DNA from: Paramecium octaurelia | Lineage: Eukaryota > Ciliophora > Oligohymenophorea > Peniculida > Parameciidae | Reading direction: 5' to 3' | Assembly (NCBI GenBank): GCA_905182995.1 | Contig: CAJJDP010000046.1 | Location: forward strand, 252,488-316,487 | Length of the DNA: 64,000 bases | Part shown: piece by piece, positions 60,094 to 64,000 of the stretch | Layout of the letters: each line of letters starts with the position of its first letter | Numbering within the stretch: the stretch's first letter is position 1 | The notes under the pieces: generated by a model | Database searches by the model: none | What the model was told of the DNA's origin: nothing | What the model saw: the letters and a program-made list of their open reading frames with translations, nothing else | Made by a program: the position numbers and the translations under genes

Positions 60094-60844
60094 AACTTAA
60101 AGTTTTGAAATTTTATTTATATATATCAATTATTTCTAATCAACACCATATCAGACTTCTTTTAAAATTATTTTGATACTGTTTTAAGGTTATTAATAAT
60201 TTGCAATTACTCTAAATTTCTCTTAACTTTTAAGACCTTGGACTATTTGATTAGAAATAAATTTATATTTATTCTAGATTAATAATAAAATTGAGAAATT
60301 ATTTTTTCTTCAAAAATCCTAATATTACAAACTATTTCGGAATTCTGTTATTTTGATGATTGAATCTATATTCCAAACAACACATGAATGTAACTAGTTT
60401 TTGTGATTATATTTAGGACTTAAAATTGAGTTGATCACTAAAGTTTAGACATTAATTTAATATAAACAATTTAAGGATTCAGGATTTAATTATTTTATGC
60501 TTATACAAATCAGAATTATAAATCTAAAAAAATACTCAACTGTTAATCTTAATTATATATATTTAAAATGATAATAGAATGGCATATCAATAAAAAGATT
60601 CCAAAGTTTAAGAAGTTACAATACTCTAATTACTAAATTTCAATTAGGAATTCCTTAATCTATATTTATATTTACATCTACACAAATTACTTATAAATTA
60701 AGACAATACGAAATTTATAAATATTGCAGCAAAAACTCAAAAATTATTAATAATATGTTAAATGATCACTTTTTTTTGAGAAAAAGAGCCATTTTATTAA
60801 ACAAATTCCTAATTTTATCTTAGAACATAAAATATGTTATGATT
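60094..60844. other. 0.75-kb AT-rich gap with a doubtful ORF
   Basis: Mostly spacer. A plus-strand frame 60579-60779 (MAYQQKDSKVQEVTILQLLN..., FINIAAKTQKLLII) is 66 codons and somewhat coding-like; it may be a gene remnant. Nothing else seen. Confidence 0.35.
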
Positions 60845-61194
60845 TCAAATTTTTAATGATTTCATTGCTTCTTATAATTAGCTTTCTTTCTCTTTTCCTT
60901 TTGTAATTAAATGCTATCTAACTTTTTCATATTCATCAATTTCTTTCTCATTAGTTTTGATATTTTCATTGACTTCATTCACAATATCCCCTTTTGGTTT
61001 CAAAATAAAGCTATCGATATTTATGATATTTGATACCATCTACCAATAGGCTGAAATGTCTTCTATTGATCAATGCTACTCAATTCTTTTAAAGTAATGT
61101 TGCATTTTTGTATGTTTCTTTTTAGTGTATTTATTGATGCTTCATATTACCTGACTTTTGCTAATGTGCCTAGCACATCTTTTTCTAAATCCAT
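60845..61194 (-). CDS. PFDN1: Prefoldin subunit 1-like
   Basis: This encodes 107 residues with one 26-nt intron (GTATCAAA...CGATAG) inside IGRCF. The arrangement is helix, hairpin, helix: MDLEKDVLGTLAKVRQYEAS, LSSIDQQKTFQPIGRCFIL, then KTNEKEIDEYEKVRQHLITK. The QPIGRCFIL hairpin corresponds to the beta-prefoldin VGRMF motif of subunit 1. Prefoldin is a cytosolic jellyfish-shaped chaperone that hands actin and tubulin to CCT. Slightly shorter than animal homologues at the N-terminus, so an upstream start is possible. Confidence 0.75.
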
Positions 61195-61477
61195 AGCTTA
61201 TTAGATCTGATTCTCTTTCTCTTTACTAATTTACTACATATTAAATTAAATTTATTTTATTCATTTTAAATTATTTTCTTGTTGTTGATAATGAGTTTAT
61301 CGATTTTATATCTTAAATATGAAAATAGAATTATTATTACCTAAACAAGATAAAATTATAAATTTTAATTGAATCATAAATCCATAGCCTTCCATCCCAA
61401 AAACCACTAACTTTTAATTTATAAATCGACCTAGTTAGCATAAAACATGTTGTTAAATCTTCTTTCATTTGGATTTA

Positions 61478-61848
61478 ATGGATAAAATTGTATTTGCAAG
61501 AGAGAGAACAAGAATTATGAAGGGACATCAAGAATAGTATAATAGTATTTTAATAAAAAGAAGATAAATGTATTATTTTAATATAGAAGAACAATCAGAA
61601 AAGGTAGATGTCAAAAATGAATAACTTGTGGAAATAGTATTGTATATTAATCTATAATAATACAATTTGCAAATAACAATTATGACTATTGCTATTTTAG
61701 TGATGAATGGGTTATGTAATCGTTGTAGGATAGGAAATTCGTTAATGAGTAGGAGTTATTTATCTAATAGAATGAGTTTATAGAAGAAATGAGAAAAATA
61801 TCTTACGAATATTTTGATTATAAAATAATCTATGTAGAACATTATTGA
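61478..61848 (+). CDS. Possible small gene, splice not settled
   Basis: A frame from MDKIVFARERTRIMKGHQEQ is open, and another ends DEWVMQSLQDRKFVNEQELF ... FDYKIIYVEHY at TGA 61846-61848. Both look coding but lie in different frames. I found no clean intron pair. No family recognised. Confidence 0.4.
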
Positions 61849-61938
61849 GTACAATAATCAATATGCATTCAAATTTTGTACCTGTTATTTAAATAAGAAA
61901 TGTGCAATATACATAATTCAATTAATTATTAGAAATTA

Positions 61939-63389
61939 ATGATGAAATGTGTGATTCTCGGTATGTTACTGCTTTCAGTGTCATGCATAGACTTTGTTGC
62001 AGATGAATTTAAATGGCCGGATTGGCCTGTGTATAGATTCAAGACTTGGTCAGGATTGATTGAGATTGATGACGATGGAGTGACGAGGTTTATATAAATT
62101 TTACTTTAGAAATTTACATTACGTATTTGTAGAGAGCCAAACAGAAGATGCAGAAGTAGCAACTTAACCAGTAATACTTTGGCTTAATGGTGGTCCAGGT
62201 TGTTCATCATTGTTGGGTTTGATGTAAGAAATTGGTCCATTTGTGATTGACAATGGAGAAACCGAATACAAATAAAATCCATGGTCATGGAATAAAAATG
62301 CTCATTTATTAATATTGGAATCTCCATTTGGAGTCGGATTCTCATAACCATCTCCTGATACAAACTACAAATATACAGATGAGAAGACCGGAAGATTTAA
62401 CTATGAGGCCATAAGAGAATGGTTCAATACATTCACATACTATAGAGGTAGAGATTTCTACATAGCTGGAGAATCATATGCAGGTATGAAAGTTATTAAT
62501 TGTTAGGAATGTACATTCCTTACACAGCCAAAGCCTTGTTAGAAGGTGAAAAAACAGTAGATTAAAAGGAAAAGATCAATTTCAGAGGAGTATTGATTGG
62601 TAATGGTGTTTTGATCAATGATGAGAAATTTAGAAGTTAAACTTCAATAAAGTTCTTGGCTAGAAGATCATTCATTGATTATACTAATTAGTTTATTTTG
62701 AATCACAACTGTGCTTTGTAGCCAAACTCTGCAAGTTGCAGACAAGCTAAGAAATCCCTAGATAGTGCTATTGCAGAGGTTAATCCCTATGGAGTATATT
62801 CATATTGTTGGGGTGACAGTACTTTGAAATAATACAAAGTGCAGAGAGAATCCAAACATAGATTTTCATACACTCCTTGGTTAAAATTAACTGAAGATGA
62901 TGATGATTCTAGTGCCCCTTGTATTGATTTTGGTCCTCTAGCTAATAAGTTGAACACTGATGAATATAAAGAAGCACTTCATGTAGATAAGAACACTGTC
63001 TGGTCAGGATGTAGTGATCCAGTTTATCTTCAATATACTAAATCAGAGGGAAGTTATTTAATTCTACCTGAATTATTTTAAGCAGGAATCTAAATTCTCA
63101 TATATTCTGGTGATCAAGATTTGGCTGTTAGTATGGTTGAGACATATGAAAGCATCAAATAGATACCAGGAATCAAAGAAATTAAAGGATGGGCACCTTA
63201 TTTGAACACTAATGAAGGAGAATTAAAAAATCAATTAGCAGGCTGGATTGTCGAATACAATTATTTCAGATTCCAAGTTATCAGAGGTGCTGGACATGTA
63301 ATTCAATATATTATTTATCATAGATGGTCCCATAAGACTAAAGAGAGAACTCATGGTTTATGATTGATAACTTTATTAATGGAGTTTGA
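61939..63389 (+). CDS. Serine carboxypeptidase (peptidase family S10), second copy
   Basis: This encodes 459 residues with introns of 22, 23 and 26 nt at the same three positions as in the gene at 19728 (before LHYVFVES, inside SYAG/MYIP, before MVPQD). The signal peptide MMKCVILGMLLLSVSCIDFV is followed by [13 protein letters not shown], the serine in GESYAG, the aspartate in YSGDQDLAVS and the histidine in GAGHMVPQD. All catalytic residues are present. Inserts around EDDDDSSAP distinguish it from the paralogue. It is probably lysosomal or secreted. Confidence 0.93.
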
Positions 63390-63449
63390 CAAATATAATA
63401 TATATATATAAATGTTATTCATTTAATTCTTATTATTGTTAATCAACTA

Positions 63450-64000
63450 TTAGTATTAATTACAAGTATGCAATAAATTCAATAAACTTGTTGAAATAAT
63501 TCATTAAAACTCTGCCCTAAGGTGATTTTTCATTTGCCTATTGATCAGCTGTTCAACCTTAGTTCAGTTCTGATTATACAAGAAACAAACCTATGATAGA
63601 CTTAATAATTGCAGTAGATAATGTGCAAGAGTGGCATCTGTAGAATATTGAGACCTATTGAATAATATTTTTATGACTGCCATAGAATTATAGTGGTTTA
63701 AGCTTTTGCTATTTTGAAGGATTTGAAATCATCTATGTCATTATAAGGTTACTCTAAATAATGTGATTAAAATCTAAAAAGCGGAAAGATCTTAATCGAC
63801 ACTAGCATAAAATCCTTGTATAATTTCTTTCTTGACTTAGGGAGTTCTTATGTTCTTTGATTCCTGGATAATTCTTAAGTATTGTATTAGGTGAAAAGGA
63901 TAACATGGGAAATTTAAAAATGATGAGTTAAGATAGAATCAAGGATCTCATCAAGAAAAGTGTTTAAAGAAAAAATCAATACTTCTCCAGACGCATGTAA
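63450..64000 (+). pseudogene. Broken TAM41-like (mitochondrial CDP-DAG synthase) gene, runs off the window
   Basis: Fragments match the mitochondrial phosphatidate cytidylyltransferase TAM41/MMP37: TLPQGDFSFAY then SAVQPQFSSD around 63505-63570, and KPMIDLIIAVDNVQEWHLQN. The conserved FAYGSG/A glycine is replaced by TGA (GGA expected). Downstream the frame shifts repeatedly, the central catalytic blocks are not found, and only a C-terminal-like piece (MMSQDRIKDLIKKSVQRKN) appears before the window ends. It is probably a decayed or partly deleted copy. Extra introns cannot explain the missing centre in so short a span. Confidence 0.55.

Noticed and set aside
63505-63540. Intron hiding the TGA in the TAM41-like motif
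   Set aside because: A GT...AG segment exists (GTGATTT...GATCAG) but its removal would delete the conserved FAYGS motif and still not restore the downstream frame.
1-64000. Many TAA and TAG triplets breaking standard-code frames
   Set aside because: They fall at Gln positions in well-conserved proteins (SF3B3, Rab, S10, MORN, PPCDC), so they are sense codons in the ciliate code, not nonsense mutations.
1-64000. Genome-wide reading of TGA as tryptophan
   Set aside because: TGA closes more than forty models at sensible ends and TGG is used for Trp throughout. Only four genes carry one internal TGA.
1-64000. Transposons, retroelements, virus-like elements, rRNA, tRNA genes
   Set aside because: No terminal repeats, reverse transcriptase, transposase or capsid-like motifs, and no tRNA-like cloverleaf with box A/B, were recognised on either strand.

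Overview
The window looks like macronuclear DNA of a Paramecium-type ciliate. Reading frames become coherent only when TAA and TAG are read as glutamine and TGA as the sole stop. Almost every gene is cut by very short GT...AG introns, mostly 18-33 nt, and intergenic gaps are often only 10-150 bp. Two genes encode trichocyst matrix proteins, which points to Paramecium. I found no transposon, virus-like element, CRISPR array, rRNA or tRNA that I can support. Most CDS models below were checked by requiring that (span minus introns) is a multiple of three and ends in TGA.

Layout. 1-11.6 kb: spliceosome SF3B3 (3' end cut by the window), a small gene with an in-frame TGA, a protein kinase whose tail carries a homogenised 132-bp (44-residue) tandem repeat, a kinase-like protein, a dual-specificity phosphatase, a Rab GTPase and a trichocyst matrix protein. 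12.7-19.4 kb: a ciliate-type small protein, coiled-coil genes, another kinase and a chromodomain protein. 19.7-28.9 kb: a serine carboxypeptidase, a GPATCH1/TGH-like RNA-processing factor, a mitochondrial p32/MAM33 protein, phosphopantothenoylcysteine decarboxylase and several unknowns. 28.6-31.4 kb: an exact 1,407-bp direct duplication around a single N, almost certainly an assembly join. 30.9-41.6 kb: a MORN-repeat protein, a tryptophan-repeat protein, a second trichocyst matrix protein, a possible XRCC4/XLF/PAXX-type end-joining factor, a Dpy-30-motif protein and a sortilin/Vps10 receptor. 41.6-53.3 kb: an IRE/MAST-type AGC kinase, unknown coiled-coil proteins, an EF-hand protein with an in-frame TGA and a GFA/CENP-V-fold protein. 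53.3-64 kb: a 1,747-residue acidic Q/E-rich protein, prefoldin subunit 1, a second carboxypeptidase with the same three intron positions as the first, and a broken TAM41-like gene at the window end.

The genes are single units rather than operons. The most interesting items are the tryptophan-repeat protein (possible Argonaute hook), the PAXX-like protein, four genes interrupted by a single in-frame TGA, and the 132-bp coding repeat. The duplication around the N matters to anyone using the coordinates: one copy should probably be removed.
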